Part shown: piece by piece, positions 8,083-16,931 of the stretch
How positions within the stretch are numbered: the first letter of the stretch is position 1
Layout: each line of letters opens with the position of its first letter
NCBI RefSeq assembly: GCF_003945545.1
Contig: NZ_CP029617.1
Coordinates: 7,343,001-7,407,000 of the forward strand
Reading direction: 5' to 3'
Source: Streptomyces sp. WAC 01529
GTDB lineage: Bacteria > Actinomycetota > Actinomycetes > Streptomycetales > Streptomycetaceae
DNA length: 64,000 nucleotides
Program-made: the position numbers and the translations under genes
The notes under the pieces: generated by a model
The model's input: only the letters and a program-made list of their open reading frames with translations
Told to the model about the DNA's origin: nothing
Database searches by the model: none

Positions 8083-9465
8083 GTGCCAGCGAAGCAGCCC
8101 TCACGGAATCAGCCCTCGCCGAAACCGCCTTCCCCGAAGCAGCCCTCGCCGAAACCGCCCTCAGCGAAACCGCCCTCCCCGAAACAGCCTTCACGGAAAT
8201 CGCCCTCACCGAAGCAGCCTTCACGGAAACCGCCCCCACGTACGCGACCCAAGCGATCCCCCCGGGGACAGCAGCCGTCACGTACCCGGAAGCCGGAGCC
8301 CACCGTCCACCCCCGCCCCCGGCGGCCCCGCGCCCTCCCCCTCCTGGCCCTGAGCCACGCCTGCGTCGACGTCTATCAAGGAGCCGTCGCCGCGCTCGTG
8401 CCGTACTTCGTGGCCGAGCGCGCCTACAGCTACGCGGCCGCCTCCGGCATCGTCCTCGCCGCCTCCCTGCTCTCCTCCGTCGTGCAGCCGCTGTTCGGCG
8501 CCCTCACCGACAAGTGGGCCATGCCGTGGCTGCTGCCGGTGAGCACGCTGGTGGGCGGGGCCGGGGTCGCCCTCGCCGGGGTCGGCGGCAGCCATGGACT
8601 GACGCTGCTCGTCGTCGCCGTATCCGGTGTCGGCGTCGCCGCCTACCACCCGGAGGCCGCGCGCGTGGCGCGGCAGGCGAGCCGCGGCAGCCATACCGCC
8701 ATGAGCTGGTTCTCCCTCGGCGGCAACCTCGGCTTCGCGACCGCGCCCCTGCTGACGGCCGCCGTCATCGCCACGGGCGGTCTGCGCGCCTCGCCGCTCC
8801 TCGTGGTCCCCGCCCTCGCCGGGGCGGCGCTCTGCGTGGCCGCGCTGCGGAGCCTCAGAGCCATCGAGGCCGCCGCCCCGAAGAGCGCGGCGCCGGGCCC
8901 CGTCCCCGCCGACGACGACTGGCCGTCCTTCCTCAGGCTGTCCGGCGCGGTCGTCTGCCGCTCGATCGTCTTCACCGGGCTCAGCACCTTCATCGCTCTG
9001 TACGTGCGTCAGCGAACCGGTGGCGGTGAAGTCGCGGGAACTGTCGCGCTGTTCGTGCTCTACCTCGGCGGCGCGATCGGCACGGTGGCGGGCGGAGGAC
9101 TCGCCGCCCGCCTCGGCCGCCTCCCGGTGGTGCGAGGGGCGTACGCGCTGACGGTCCTCGCCGTGGCGGGCGTCGTCCTCGCTCCTGGCCCGGCGCTGCT
9201 CCTCTGCGTCGCCCTCGCCTCGGCGGGTCTGTATGTGCCGTTCTCCCTGCACATCACCCTCGGCCAGGACTACCTGCCCCACCGCATGGGCACCGCGGGC
9301 GGGGTCACGCTCGGCCTGACGGTGAGCATCGGCGGCCTCGCGAGCCCGCTCATCGGCGCCCTCGCGGACGCCACCTCCCTGCGGACCGCGCTCGCGCCGC
9401 TGATCGCGCTGCCCGCCCTCGGCTGGCTCCTGCTGCGGTCCCTGCGGGAGCCGAACCAGCGGTAA
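8083..9465 (+). CDS. MFS exporter, fosmidomycin-resistance (Fsr)-like, with repeat-bearing N-terminus
   Basis: 460 aa from GTG at 8083. The membrane part starts near residue 85 (LLALSHACVDVYQGAVAALV) and has about twelve hydrophobic helices. Fsr-type signatures include FGALTDKW and GVAAYHPEAARVA. The first 80 residues are hydrophilic and repetitive, built of K-P/Q-P-S-P/R pentads, and would form a basic cytoplasmic tail not usual for this family. The true start could lie further downstream, which would leave the repeat as 5' sequence; no strong ribosome-binding site decides this. Substrate unknown. Confidence 0.85.
   Translation: MPAKQPSRNQPSPKPPSPKQPSPKPPSAKPPSPKQPSRKSPSPKQPSRKPPPRTRPKRSPRGQQPSRTRKPEPTVHPRPRRPRALPLLALSHACVDVYQGAVAALVPYFVAERAYSYAAASGIVLAASLLSSVVQPLFGALTDKWAMPWLLPVSTLVGGAGVALAGVGGSHGLTLLVVAVSGVGVAAYHPEAARVARQASRGSHTAMSWFSLGGNLGFATAPLLTAAVIATGGLRASPLLVVPALAGAALCVAALRSLRAIEAAAPKSAAPGPVPADDDWPSFLRLSGAVVCRSIVFTGLSTFIALYVRQRTGGGEVAGTVALFVLYLGGAIGTVAGGGLAARLGRLPVVRGAYALTVLAVAGVVLAPGPALLLCVALASAGLYVPFSLHITLGQDYLPHRMGTAGGVTLGLTVSIGGLASPLIGALADATSLRTALAPLIALPALGWLLLRSLREPNQR
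8087..8236 (+). repeat. Ten-unit 15-bp tandem repeat
   Basis: Ten consecutive 15-base units close to CNCCGAARCCGCCCT run without gaps. In frame they code for the Lys-Pro-Pro-Ser-Pro pentads at the N-terminus of the MFS protein. The unit-to-unit differences are mostly at a few variable positions, as in a minisatellite that changes copy number. Confidence 0.9.
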
Positions 9466-9640
9466 TTCCACTGCGGTTCCTCGCGCCTGAGGGGTTGTCA
9501 GTGCAATTTCACATTACTACGTTACGCATCACATGGTCCGACGGCGGCCATGCGGGCGTCACCGCTGGTCACCCAACTGCCGTTTGTCGTAGGGCAGTTG
9601 CCTGACCCGCAGCCCCCACCTCCCCACTCAGGAGCCATCG

Positions 9641-11986
9641 GTGTCCCAGCTACGTCCACGAAGAACCATGCGCGGATCCGTGCTCGCCGGCGCGATAGCG
9701 GCGACCCTCTGCGCCACAGCCGCCCCTTCCGGATACGCGGCCGACCCCGCCTCCACCCCCGCCCCCGCCTCCAAGGCCACCACCTCCGCGAGCAGGACCG
9801 CCGAGCCGAACCCCTTGGACGTGGTCGACCGCAGGGCGAACGCCCCCAAACCGAGCGCCTACAAGATCCCGGCGCCCGGCGGGCTCAAGGGAGGCGGCAC
9901 CCCGGGCGCCCGCACCCCCAAGTCCGACCCCGACCCCACCCTCAAGCCCAAGCCCACCGCCGCACCCTGCACCCTCGACGGCGTCACCGGCCTGTCGCCC
10001 GAGCAGTTCACCGACTTCCTCGCCGACCCCGCCGTCACCGCGGACGGCTGTCTGCGCACCCTCATCTGGACCTGGGACCCGAGGCTCGCCCCCGTCATGT
10101 CGGACGCGCACGTCCAGGCCGTCTCCGGCCGAGTCACCCGGCTCGCCGCCGCCCACGACGGCAAGAACGGCAGCAACCTCCTGGAGATGCTCACGTATCT
10201 CCACGCCGTCGCCTACCAGGACTTCTCGCACGACGAGATCGACGTCACCGACGGCCCGACCGTCGACGCCATGCGCCGCGCCGTCGCCGCCTTCGGCGCG
10301 GCCCCCCGCACCTTCGACGTGACCCGCACCAACGCCGAATCCCTGCGCGAGGCGCTGTACGCGGCCAGCGCACCCGGGCTGCGCCAGCACCAACTCCCAC
10401 TCATCCAGCGGGTGCTGGCCACCATGGACGCCGCGCACCCCGACACGGCGAAGGACGCCTCCTGGGCCGGTTCCGCGCTCGCCGCGCTCTCCGTGAACTA
10501 CCTCGGCGTGTACCCCGGCAACCAGGACACCGCCTTCCACGCCGCGGTCAAGGCCGATCCGTCCTACCGCGCCGCCTTCAAGGCCTTCGCGGGCCACACC
10601 CACCTCAAGGGCACCGCCAACGCCTGGGTGGTGCGCGACGCGCTCAGCGAGTACGGCAGGTTCGGCCAGATCGACGGGCTCCGGAGCGAGATCGTCTCCG
10701 GTCTCGGCGGCCTCGTCGCCGTCACCGAACGAAACTTCGGTACGGGCAGCGCCCCTTGGGCCAAGGTCGCCCTCTGGCTGAACGAGTTCGACGCCTGTGC
10801 GCCGTACAAGGTCTGCAAGGCGGACATCGAGCGCCGCGTCTTCCCGAGCACCTTCACGTACGACAAGGGCGGGATGAAGGTCCGCACGGCGCTCGACCGC
10901 AAGACCGTCGATCAGCTCTACTACGCGAGCAAGCAGGTCAAGGCGCAGTTCCACCGCGTACTGGGCACCCAGGAGCCGCTGGCGGGGGACCCCAACGCCG
11001 CTCTGACGACGGTCCTTTACGCCTCACGCGCCGACTACGAGAACTACCACCCGCTGCTCACCGGGATGGACACGAACAACGGCGGCGTCTACATCGAGCG
11101 CGGCGCCACCTTCTACACCTATCAGCGGCGCGTCCCGCAGGATTCGACGCTGACCCTGGAGGAACTCTTCCGCCACGAGTACACGCACTACCTCAACGGC
11201 CGCTGGGCGGTCCCCGGCTTCTTCGGCGAGGGGCCGTGGTACGAGGGCGACCGCACCACGGCGATGGACGAGGGCACCGCCGAGTTCTTCGCCGGCGCCA
11301 CCCGTGACGACGGCGTCAAGGTCCGCAAGTCGCTGGTCCAGGGCATCATCGACGACACGGCGGACGGCGGCCCCAGAATGACCGTCGACCAGATCCTGCA
11401 CGCCACGTACGAAGGAGACGGCTTCCGCTTCTACGACTACGCGGGCACGCTCTTCGAGTACCTGTGGACCGAACGGCCCGCGCTGATCAAGGAGATGTAC
11501 GGGCATCTGCGCGCCGACGACCCGGCGGCCTTCGACGCCTGGCGCGACCGGCTCGGCAAGGACGGCGGGTTGCAGAGCGCGTACGACTCGTTCCTCGACA
11601 AGCAGATCGCGCGGGTCGGCGACCTGTTCGTCCCCGACACGAAGTACGTCCCGGTCGGCCGGCTGCGCGACACGACGGCCGCCCAGGTCCGCAGCTCCTT
11701 CAAGGCGACGACGGGCCTTACGCCCGCGTGCCGTTCCAACGGGGCTCCCTCGCGGCCGCGTTACCTCTGCACCGGCCGGATCACCGCCCGCCTGAGTGCG
11801 GCCGGTGATCCCGACGCCGTCTTCAAGGACATGTCGGAGACGGTGGACCATTACGTGCTCGACCGGGCCAAGGCGGGCCACAACAACCTGGCCGACATGA
11901 ACTGCTCGTTCGGGAAGGTGGACATCTGGTCCGACGGCCGCGGGGGCACCGCGGACTTCGACTGCGAGGGCCCGCTGAGGGGCTGA
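9641..11986 (+). CDS. Secreted M9-family microbial collagenase
   Basis: 781 aa. GTG at 9641 follows AGGAG. The signal peptide has an Arg-rich n-region (LRPRRTMRG), a hydrophobic core (SVLAGAIAATLCATAAPSG) and an AxA-like end. An M9 N-terminal helical domain (about 110-370) precedes the metalloprotease domain. The zinc motif HEYTH is at 512-516, with a downstream Glu at 544 in MDEGTAEFF as third ligand. M9 enzymes cleave native collagen. There are no clear PKD or collagen-binding repeats at the C-terminus. It stands close to the hydroxyproline catabolic operon, which would use the product. Confidence 0.92.
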   Translation: MSQLRPRRTMRGSVLAGAIAATLCATAAPSGYAADPASTPAPASKATTSASRTAEPNPLDVVDRRANAPKPSAYKIPAPGGLKGGGTPGARTPKSDPDPTLKPKPTAAPCTLDGVTGLSPEQFTDFLADPAVTADGCLRTLIWTWDPRLAPVMSDAHVQAVSGRVTRLAAAHDGKNGSNLLEMLTYLHAVAYQDFSHDEIDVTDGPTVDAMRRAVAAFGAAPRTFDVTRTNAESLREALYAASAPGLRQHQLPLIQRVLATMDAAHPDTAKDASWAGSALAALSVNYLGVYPGNQDTAFHAAVKADPSYRAAFKAFAGHTHLKGTANAWVVRDALSEYGRFGQIDGLRSEIVSGLGGLVAVTERNFGTGSAPWAKVALWLNEFDACAPYKVCKADIERRVFPSTFTYDKGGMKVRTALDRKTVDQLYYASKQVKAQFHRVLGTQEPLAGDPNAALTTVLYASRADYENYHPLLTGMDTNNGGVYIERGATFYTYQRRVPQDSTLTLEELFRHEYTHYLNGRWAVPGFFGEGPWYEGDRTTAMDEGTAEFFAGATRDDGVKVRKSLVQGIIDDTADGGPRMTVDQILHATYEGDGFRFYDYAGTLFEYLWTERPALIKEMYGHLRADDPAAFDAWRDRLGKDGGLQSAYDSFLDKQIARVGDLFVPDTKYVPVGRLRDTTAAQVRSSFKATTGLTPACRSNGAPSRPRYLCTGRITARLSAAGDPDAVFKDMSETVDHYVLDRAKAGHNNLADMNCSFGKVDIWSDGRGGTADFDCEGPLRG

Positions 11987-12012
11987 GCCGGACGGTGGGG
12001 GCCGGTGCCCGG

Positions 12013-13524
12013 TCAGGCGCAGGCCCCCACCAGCAGCTCCGCCGCCGCGATCCCCGACACGCGCGTCGCCCCGTGCGTGATCAGATGGGCGGCGCCGAAC
12101 GTGTCGCCCGAAGGGACACCCATCTCCACGACAAGCGCGTCGGGCCGGCTGCGCAGGAGGCGGGTCAGCGTGTCGGTCATCCAGCGGTGCCGGGCCGCGT
12201 CGCGGACCACGACCACCAGGGCGCGGCCCACCGCGGGAGCCAGGGCCTCGCGGTCCAGGAGGTCGCCGGGGTGGGAGAGTTCCGGTTCCGTCAGGCGTAC
12301 GGACGTCGTGTCGGGGCGCAGGTCGCGCAGGGGTCCGGCGATGCCCCAGGGGGTGTGGCCGTCGATGGCGAGGTTCATCGTCGGGGACAGCTCCACGACA
12401 TGCGGCGCCCCGGCCAGGGGCAGCGCCGCCACGGAGCGGTGCCGGACGCGGACCGCGCGGCGCGCCGCGACAAGCCCGATGTCACCGTCCCGCGCGGCGC
12501 GCGCCACGGCCCGCGACCGTTCCCCGGACCAGGCGGCGAAGTCACGTACGCGGCCGCTCGCCTCGGCGAGGCGCTCCTCGGGGAGCGTGCCGTCGAGCAC
12601 CGCCTTCACCAGCGCCGTGGAGAGCAGCTCGGCCGTACCCTCACCGGCGCTCTCGCCGCCCACGCAGACCGCGTCCACGCCGCCCGCGACCGCGCGGACC
12701 GTGGCCCCGTCGATGCCGTACCGGTCGGTGACGGCGCCCATCTCGATGCCGTCGGTGACCAGGAGCCCCTCGAAGCCCAGCTCCCCGCGGAGCAGGTCCA
12801 CCAGGATGAGGCGGCTGAGGGTCGCGGGCAGGTCGGGGTCGTACGCCGGGGCCAGCAGATGCGCGGTCATCACCGCGCGGACGCCCGCCTCCATCGCCGC
12901 GATGAACGGCGGCAGCGCCGTCATCGCGATCTCCTCGGCGGAGCCCCGCACCTGCGGCAGGCCGTAGTGCGAGTCGACGACCGTGTCGCCGTGGCCGGGG
13001 AAGTGCTTGGCGCAGGCCGCGACGCCCGCGCCCTGCAGACCGCGGATCCAGGCGGCCGTGTGCCGGGAGACGAGGTCGGTGCGGGCGCCGAAGGAGCGTA
13101 CGCCGATCACCGGGTTGAGGGGGTTGGAGTTGACGTCGGCGCTGGGCGCGAAGTTGAGGGAGACGCCCGCCGCGTGCAGATCGCGGCCGATGTCGTGGGC
13201 GACGCGCTCGGTCAGGTCGATGTCGTCGACCGCGCCGAGGGCGAGATTGCCGGGCCGCGACGAGCCGGTCCACGCCTCCAGACGGGTCACGTCGCCCGCC
13301 TCCTCGTCGATGGCGACGATCAGATCGGGGTTCTCCGCGCGCAGGCTCTCCGTGAGCCGCGCGACCTGCTCGGGGGTCTCGATGTTGCGCGCGAACAGCA
13401 CGACGGAACCCAGGCCCTCGGCGATCCTTCGGCGCACCCAGTCGGGGGCCGTGGTGCCCTCGAAGCCGGGCTGCAGCACGGAGTTGGCCAGGTGCTCCAG
13501 AGTCGGGTCACTGCTCGATGCCAT
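12013..13524 (-). CDS. nagZ: Beta-N-acetylglucosaminidase, glycoside hydrolase family 3
   Basis: 503 aa. The GH3 catalytic barrel carries the NagZ signature KHFPGHGDTVVDSHYGLP, with Asp and His of the dyad, and the nucleophile region LLVTDGIEMGAV. A C-terminal alpha/beta domain follows, as in longer actinobacterial forms. No signal peptide, so cytoplasmic; releases GlcNAc in cell-wall or chitin-oligomer turnover. ATG at 13524 is preceded by GGAGG; longer in-frame extension upstream is not supported. Convergent with the collagenase gene with 26 bases between. A dre-like site about 100 bases upstream suggests DasR control. AnmK, another recycling enzyme, is encoded at 50209-51393. Confidence 0.92.
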   Translation of the reverse strand: MASSSDPTLEHLANSVLQPGFEGTTAPDWVRRRIAEGLGSVVLFARNIETPEQVARLTESLRAENPDLIVAIDEEAGDVTRLEAWTGSSRPGNLALGAVDDIDLTERVAHDIGRDLHAAGVSLNFAPSADVNSNPLNPVIGVRSFGARTDLVSRHTAAWIRGLQGAGVAACAKHFPGHGDTVVDSHYGLPQVRGSAEEIAMTALPPFIAAMEAGVRAVMTAHLLAPAYDPDLPATLSRLILVDLLRGELGFEGLLVTDGIEMGAVTDRYGIDGATVRAVAGGVDAVCVGGESAGEGTAELLSTALVKAVLDGTLPEERLAEASGRVRDFAAWSGERSRAVARAARDGDIGLVAARRAVRVRHRSVAALPLAGAPHVVELSPTMNLAIDGHTPWGIAGPLRDLRPDTTSVRLTEPELSHPGDLLDREALAPAVGRALVVVVRDAARHRWMTDTLTRLLRSRPDALVVEMGVPSGDTFGAAHLITHGATRVSGIAAAELLVGACA

Positions 13525-13626
13525 GGCGCGACCTCCGAAGTTGCGGGTACGTGGGCCGAGTCCCCGGGGGCGGGGCTCGTGGGATGAGGCTCTTGGGGCG
13601 TGGTGCGGCGAGCGGGACTTCTGCGC

Positions 13627-13642
13627 ATTGGTCCAGGCCAAT
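13627..13642 (-). promoter_or_regulatory. dre-like (DasR responsive) site upstream of nagZ
   Basis: ATTGGTCCAGGCCAAT is a 16-base dyad (12 of 16 positions symmetric) that matches the Streptomyces DasR consensus ACTGGTCTAGACCACT, recalled from the literature, at 12 of 16 positions, including TGGTC and CCA. It sits 103 bases before the nagZ start, in the only intergenic space between nagZ and the PhyH gene. Confidence 0.6.
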
Positions 13643-13747
13643 CGGATAGTGGATATTGGCTCGTAACGATCGGGGCTGTCAAGGAGTCCGCACGGGCCGG
13701 GACGGGTGAATTGGACAACCTGGCGGCGGAGTTGTGGATTCCTGCCG

Positions 13748-14608
13748 TCACGCCCCGTCATCCGCCGACCAGGGCCGCAGCCAGCGAGGGTCGGGCGTGT
13801 CACCGGAACGTACGAAACGGGCGTCGACGGAGAGCCGCATCGCGTCCGTCGTCGTGTCCAGGGACGCGTGGATGATGTGCGGCACGTGCACCATCACATC
13901 GCCCGCCGCGAAGTCCGCCCACAGCCAGCGGCGGCCGAGCGTGCGGGCGGTCAGCTCCAGGTCGTGGCAGATCTGGCGGCGGTCGCCCGGCCGGTCGGTG
14001 ACGTCGCGCAGCGGGGCGTACTCCTCGGGCGGCAGCCGGTGGGAGCCCTCCAGATACACCAGCGCCCCCGTCCGCGGCGGGCAGTCGCCCACGGGGATCC
14101 AGAAGGTGACGAGGCTCGGCGAACCCTGGTCCATGTAGTCGAAGTCGACATGGGCGCGGGAGGCCAGGCGCGCGCCCCGATGGAAGTGGCGCAGTATGCG
14201 GCGCGGGAGCATCCGCACCTCGGAGTCGAGGAGTTGGGAGGCGAGCGTGGCGAGCACCGGGTCGCTCACGAACCGGTCGAAGGGCGCGGAGCGCACGAAC
14301 CCGTACGCGGGATGCCCCGCGACCCCGTACTCCGGAACGCCCGCGGGCACCTGTCCGGAGAACACCCCCTCCTCGGGGTCACTGCCGTCCGCGAGCAGGC
14401 CCGGCGGAAACAGCGCGAAGTACCGCCCGCGCAGCCGCAGCACCTCCGCCCGGTCGAGCAGCCCCGGCAGATACAGATAGCCGTCGGCGCGCAGCCGGGC
14501 GCGGAGTGCCGCCGGGTCCCGCGGCGACAGGAGGTCCGCGCTGGGGCGCAGCGGGCCGAAGAGGTCCGGTGTGAAAGGGACGGGCAGGCCGTTCGACGAC
14601 AACTTCAC
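13748..14608 (-). CDS. PhyH-family Fe(II)/2-oxoglutarate dioxygenase
   Basis: 286 aa from GTG at 14608, which has GAAGGA upstream. Phytanoyl-CoA-dioxygenase-like features are the iron-ligand pair in SRAHVDFDYMDQGSP (His, Asp), the distal His in VMVHVPHIIHASLD, and an Arg in AMRLSVDARFV for 2-oxoglutarate. Expected to hydroxylate, or otherwise oxidise, the product of the linked pathway. It is the last gene of the five-gene operon, 16 bases after the ligase gene. Substrate unknown. Confidence 0.85.
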   Translation of the reverse strand: MKLSSNGLPVPFTPDLFGPLRPSADLLSPRDPAALRARLRADGYLYLPGLLDRAEVLRLRGRYFALFPPGLLADGSDPEEGVFSGQVPAGVPEYGVAGHPAYGFVRSAPFDRFVSDPVLATLASQLLDSEVRMLPRRILRHFHRGARLASRAHVDFDYMDQGSPSLVTFWIPVGDCPPRTGALVYLEGSHRLPPEEYAPLRDVTDRPGDRRQICHDLELTARTLGRRWLWADFAAGDVMVHVPHIIHASLDTTTDAMRLSVDARFVRSGDTPDPRWLRPWSADDGA

Positions 14609-14624
14609 GGTGCGTGTCCTTCGG

Positions 14625-15746
14625 TCAGTAGACGCCTTCCACCGCGTCGGCGGCGCCCCCGCCGTCCTCCCGGAAGGGCCGCACGGCGGCCACCCCGTCC
14701 CAGGGGAACCACGGGTGCGGCCCGGTCCTGACCGCGCTGTCGCGCTCCAGGAGGTTGGGCAGGAAGAGGTCTTCGAGGAGGGTGGTGGCCCGTACGCGCC
14801 CGCGCTCACCGACGGCGGCCTCGCGCCACGGGTCGGCCGGATCGACGACGGTCAACACCGCGAAGGGCGGCGGCAGATGGTAGGAGTGGCCGACGCCGGC
14901 CGGCAGTCCGGGCGCCGTACCCGCCGCCGCGTCGGCCTGGAGGGCGTGCCCGACCAGCGTGTTGCCGTAGGTGTCGATCCACTGCACGCCCGGCAGATGC
15001 TCCTCGCGCAGGAACTGCGCCTCGGCCGCGGTACACGAGGTCCCGCCCGTGCACACCGCCCGGATGCCGTACGTGTGCAGGGGGCGCGGCAGCCGCATCG
15101 CGAGCTCCATGAGCAGCCGCGAGGTGGTGAAGAGCAGAGAGCAGCGCTCGGCGGCGAGCAGGGTCAGGGTCTGGTCGATCAGGTGCGCGGTGTACGCGTC
15201 CGCCTCACCGCCCGAGCGCAGCGCGGCCTTCACCCAGCGCGGATCGAAGTCGATGGAGTGCACGGCGCCCCGCCAGCTGTCCGCGAGCCCCTCCACGAAG
15301 TGCCCGTACGCGTGCGGGCCGCTCGGCGTCATGGCGAGCACGTCACCGCCCGCCACGCCGCGCGCCTCAAGCACCGTGCGGTAGACCTCCACGTCGTACG
15401 CGAGGCGCGTGACGTTGACGATCCGGCAGGGCGCGCCGGTGGTGCCGCCCGTCTCGAAGACCCGGAAGGGCCGGTCGCGGTAGCCGCGGGGGAGCAGGTC
15501 ACGGGCGTGCGCGGCACGGAGTTCGGCCTTGTCGAAGAGGCCGAACAGCTCCAGCGCGGCGAAGCCGTCGACGTCCTTGAGCGGGTCGAAGCCGAGGCTT
15601 TCGCGCCGGGCGGCCCAGAAGGGGCTGGCGGTCTGTGGCCCGAAGTGCCAGCGCATCATCCTGCGCGTCCAGGTGTCGAGGTCGACCGCCAGCTCCGGGA
15701 CGCGCGCGTGCAGCGTGTCGGTCAGCGTGCCGAAGGCGGTCGTCAT
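14625..15746 (-). CDS. LuxE/PaaK-like acyl-adenylating ligase
   Basis: 373 aa. The adenylate-forming P-loop is VFETGGTTGAPCRI near residue 95, followed by HAYGHFVEGLAD and the acyl-adenylate motif WIDTYGNTLVGHALQAD. The length is close to LuxE (about 370 aa) and shorter than phenylacetate-CoA ligase (about 430), so it resembles an acyl-protein synthetase. It would activate a carboxylic acid for reduction by the LuxC-like protein encoded 9 bases upstream. No luciferase genes are near, so light emission is not implied. A plain acyl- or aryl-CoA ligase role is the alternative. Confidence 0.78.
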   Translation of the reverse strand: MTTAFGTLTDTLHARVPELAVDLDTWTRRMMRWHFGPQTASPFWAARRESLGFDPLKDVDGFAALELFGLFDKAELRAAHARDLLPRGYRDRPFRVFETGGTTGAPCRIVNVTRLAYDVEVYRTVLEARGVAGGDVLAMTPSGPHAYGHFVEGLADSWRGAVHSIDFDPRWVKAALRSGGEADAYTAHLIDQTLTLLAAERCSLLFTTSRLLMELAMRLPRPLHTYGIRAVCTGGTSCTAAEAQFLREEHLPGVQWIDTYGNTLVGHALQADAAAGTAPGLPAGVGHSYHLPPPFAVLTVVDPADPWREAAVGERGRVRATTLLEDLFLPNLLERDSAVRTGPHPWFPWDGVAAVRPFREDGGGAADAVEGVY

Positions 15747-15755
15747 ACGGGGAGC

Positions 15756-16931
15756 TCACTTCGCTGGGCGGTGGACGAACAGGGACTCGGCGGTGAGGGC
15801 CCGTACGGCGTCGGGGGCCGCGTGGAGAACGGTGGCGAAGGGGAAGGGGACCTCGTGGCCGACCAGGGGGTGACCCTCGTACTCCTGGAGCAGGACGAGC
15901 CGGGGCAGCGGGCAGGGGGATCCGTCGACGAGGGCGATCGGGTCCCTGCGGGTGAGCATGCGGTCGCCGGGGCGCATGCGGTCGTGGACGGAGCGCAGCG
16001 CGCGGTGTGCCGTGTCCGGTTCGCGGAAGACGGTGAGCGGCCAGTCGGTGCCGCCCGGCCCCGGGGGAAGGGCGTCGAGCGCGGCGGCGAGCGAGGCCGC
16101 GAGGGCCGAACCCTGCGCGCTCTCCGTGCAGATGACCGTACGTACGTTGCTGCAGAAGCGCCCGGAGTCGCCCGCGACGAGGGGCAGCAGCCAGGCCACC
16201 GCCTCCTCGACCGGCATGCCCGCGGGCACCAGGGCGCAGCCGCGGCCCGGGCCGTGCAGGGTGAGCGTCGGGGAGTCGCGGACCGACGCGGCGAGACCGG
16301 CGCCGCCGTAGACGATCTGCCGGTCGGCGCGCCTCACCAGGGCGTGCAGCCCGCGCTGGTCGGTCGGGTAGAGGCCGACGCGGGCGGGAGGCCAGCCGAC
16401 GGCGAGCAGGGCGGCTACGAGCCGGGCCGCGGAGAACGGCTCGCGCCGGCTCGGGCGCACCCAGACGGCGCCCGTGCGCTCGGCCTGGTCGAGTACGGAG
16501 TCCAGGCAGGTGAACGTGTTGCCGGGCAGCGCGACGAGGGACAGCTGGTCATCGGCGGCCGGTGGCTCGCCGCGCTTCAGGAGGCCGTCGCGGAGCAGCG
16601 CGCACCAGCGGTCCACGAGCGGGCCGGGCAGTCCGGCGCTCTCCCACAGTGCCGCGCGGAAGCCCTCGGCGTCCTGCTCGCCGACGCCGCCCACGGGGAC
16701 GCTGCCGCGATCGAACAGCTCCACTGCCGCGAGCAGCAGTTCACGGCGCCCGGTGAGCGGCGGCAGGTCGGCGCGCACGGTCCGCCACCACTTGTGGTCG
16801 GCGTCGGCCACGATCTCCGGGACGAGTGCGAGACCGTACGCGGCCTCCGCGGCCCCGGTGCCGGGCAGCGCGGCGGTGTCCAGCGACGTCCGCCACTCAC
16901 CCCTGCGGAACGCGGAGTGCACCGCCCTCAC
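15756..16931 (-). CDS. LuxC-like acyl reductase (aldehyde dehydrogenase superfamily)
   Basis: 391 aa from GTG at 16931, which overlaps the stop of the upstream gene as GTGA. Similar to LuxC in the segment VALPGNTFTCLDSVLDQAER, which forms the nucleotide-binding region. The likely thioester cysteine is in DSGRFCSNVRTVIC. LuxC enzymes reduce an activated acyl group to an aldehyde with NADPH. Genes for a LuxE/PaaK-like ligase follow and for an aminotransferase precede, fitting an acid to aldehyde to amine route. Divergent enough from light-organ LuxC that the substrate cannot be named. Confidence 0.75.
   Translation of the reverse strand: MRAVHSAFRRGEWRTSLDTAALPGTGAAEAAYGLALVPEIVADADHKWWRTVRADLPPLTGRRELLLAAVELFDRGSVPVGGVGEQDAEGFRAALWESAGLPGPLVDRWCALLRDGLLKRGEPPAADDQLSLVALPGNTFTCLDSVLDQAERTGAVWVRPSRREPFSAARLVAALLAVGWPPARVGLYPTDQRGLHALVRRADRQIVYGGAGLAASVRDSPTLTLHGPGRGCALVPAGMPVEEAVAWLLPLVAGDSGRFCSNVRTVICTESAQGSALAASLAAALDALPPGPGGTDWPLTVFREPDTAHRALRSVHDRMRPGDRMLTRRDPIALVDGSPCPLPRLVLLQEYEGHPLVGHEVPFPFATVLHAAPDAVRALTAESLFVHRPAK

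Noticed and set aside
8109..8303. Minus-strand glycine/phenylalanine repeat protein (GEGGFGEGCF pattern)
   Set aside because: It is the complement of the 15-bp tandem repeat in the MFS gene, with no start context.
14625..16931. LuxC/LuxE-like pair as evidence for bioluminescence
   Set aside because: No luciferase (luxA, luxB) or luxD is near, and the neighbours are an aminotransferase, radical SAM and PhyH genes.
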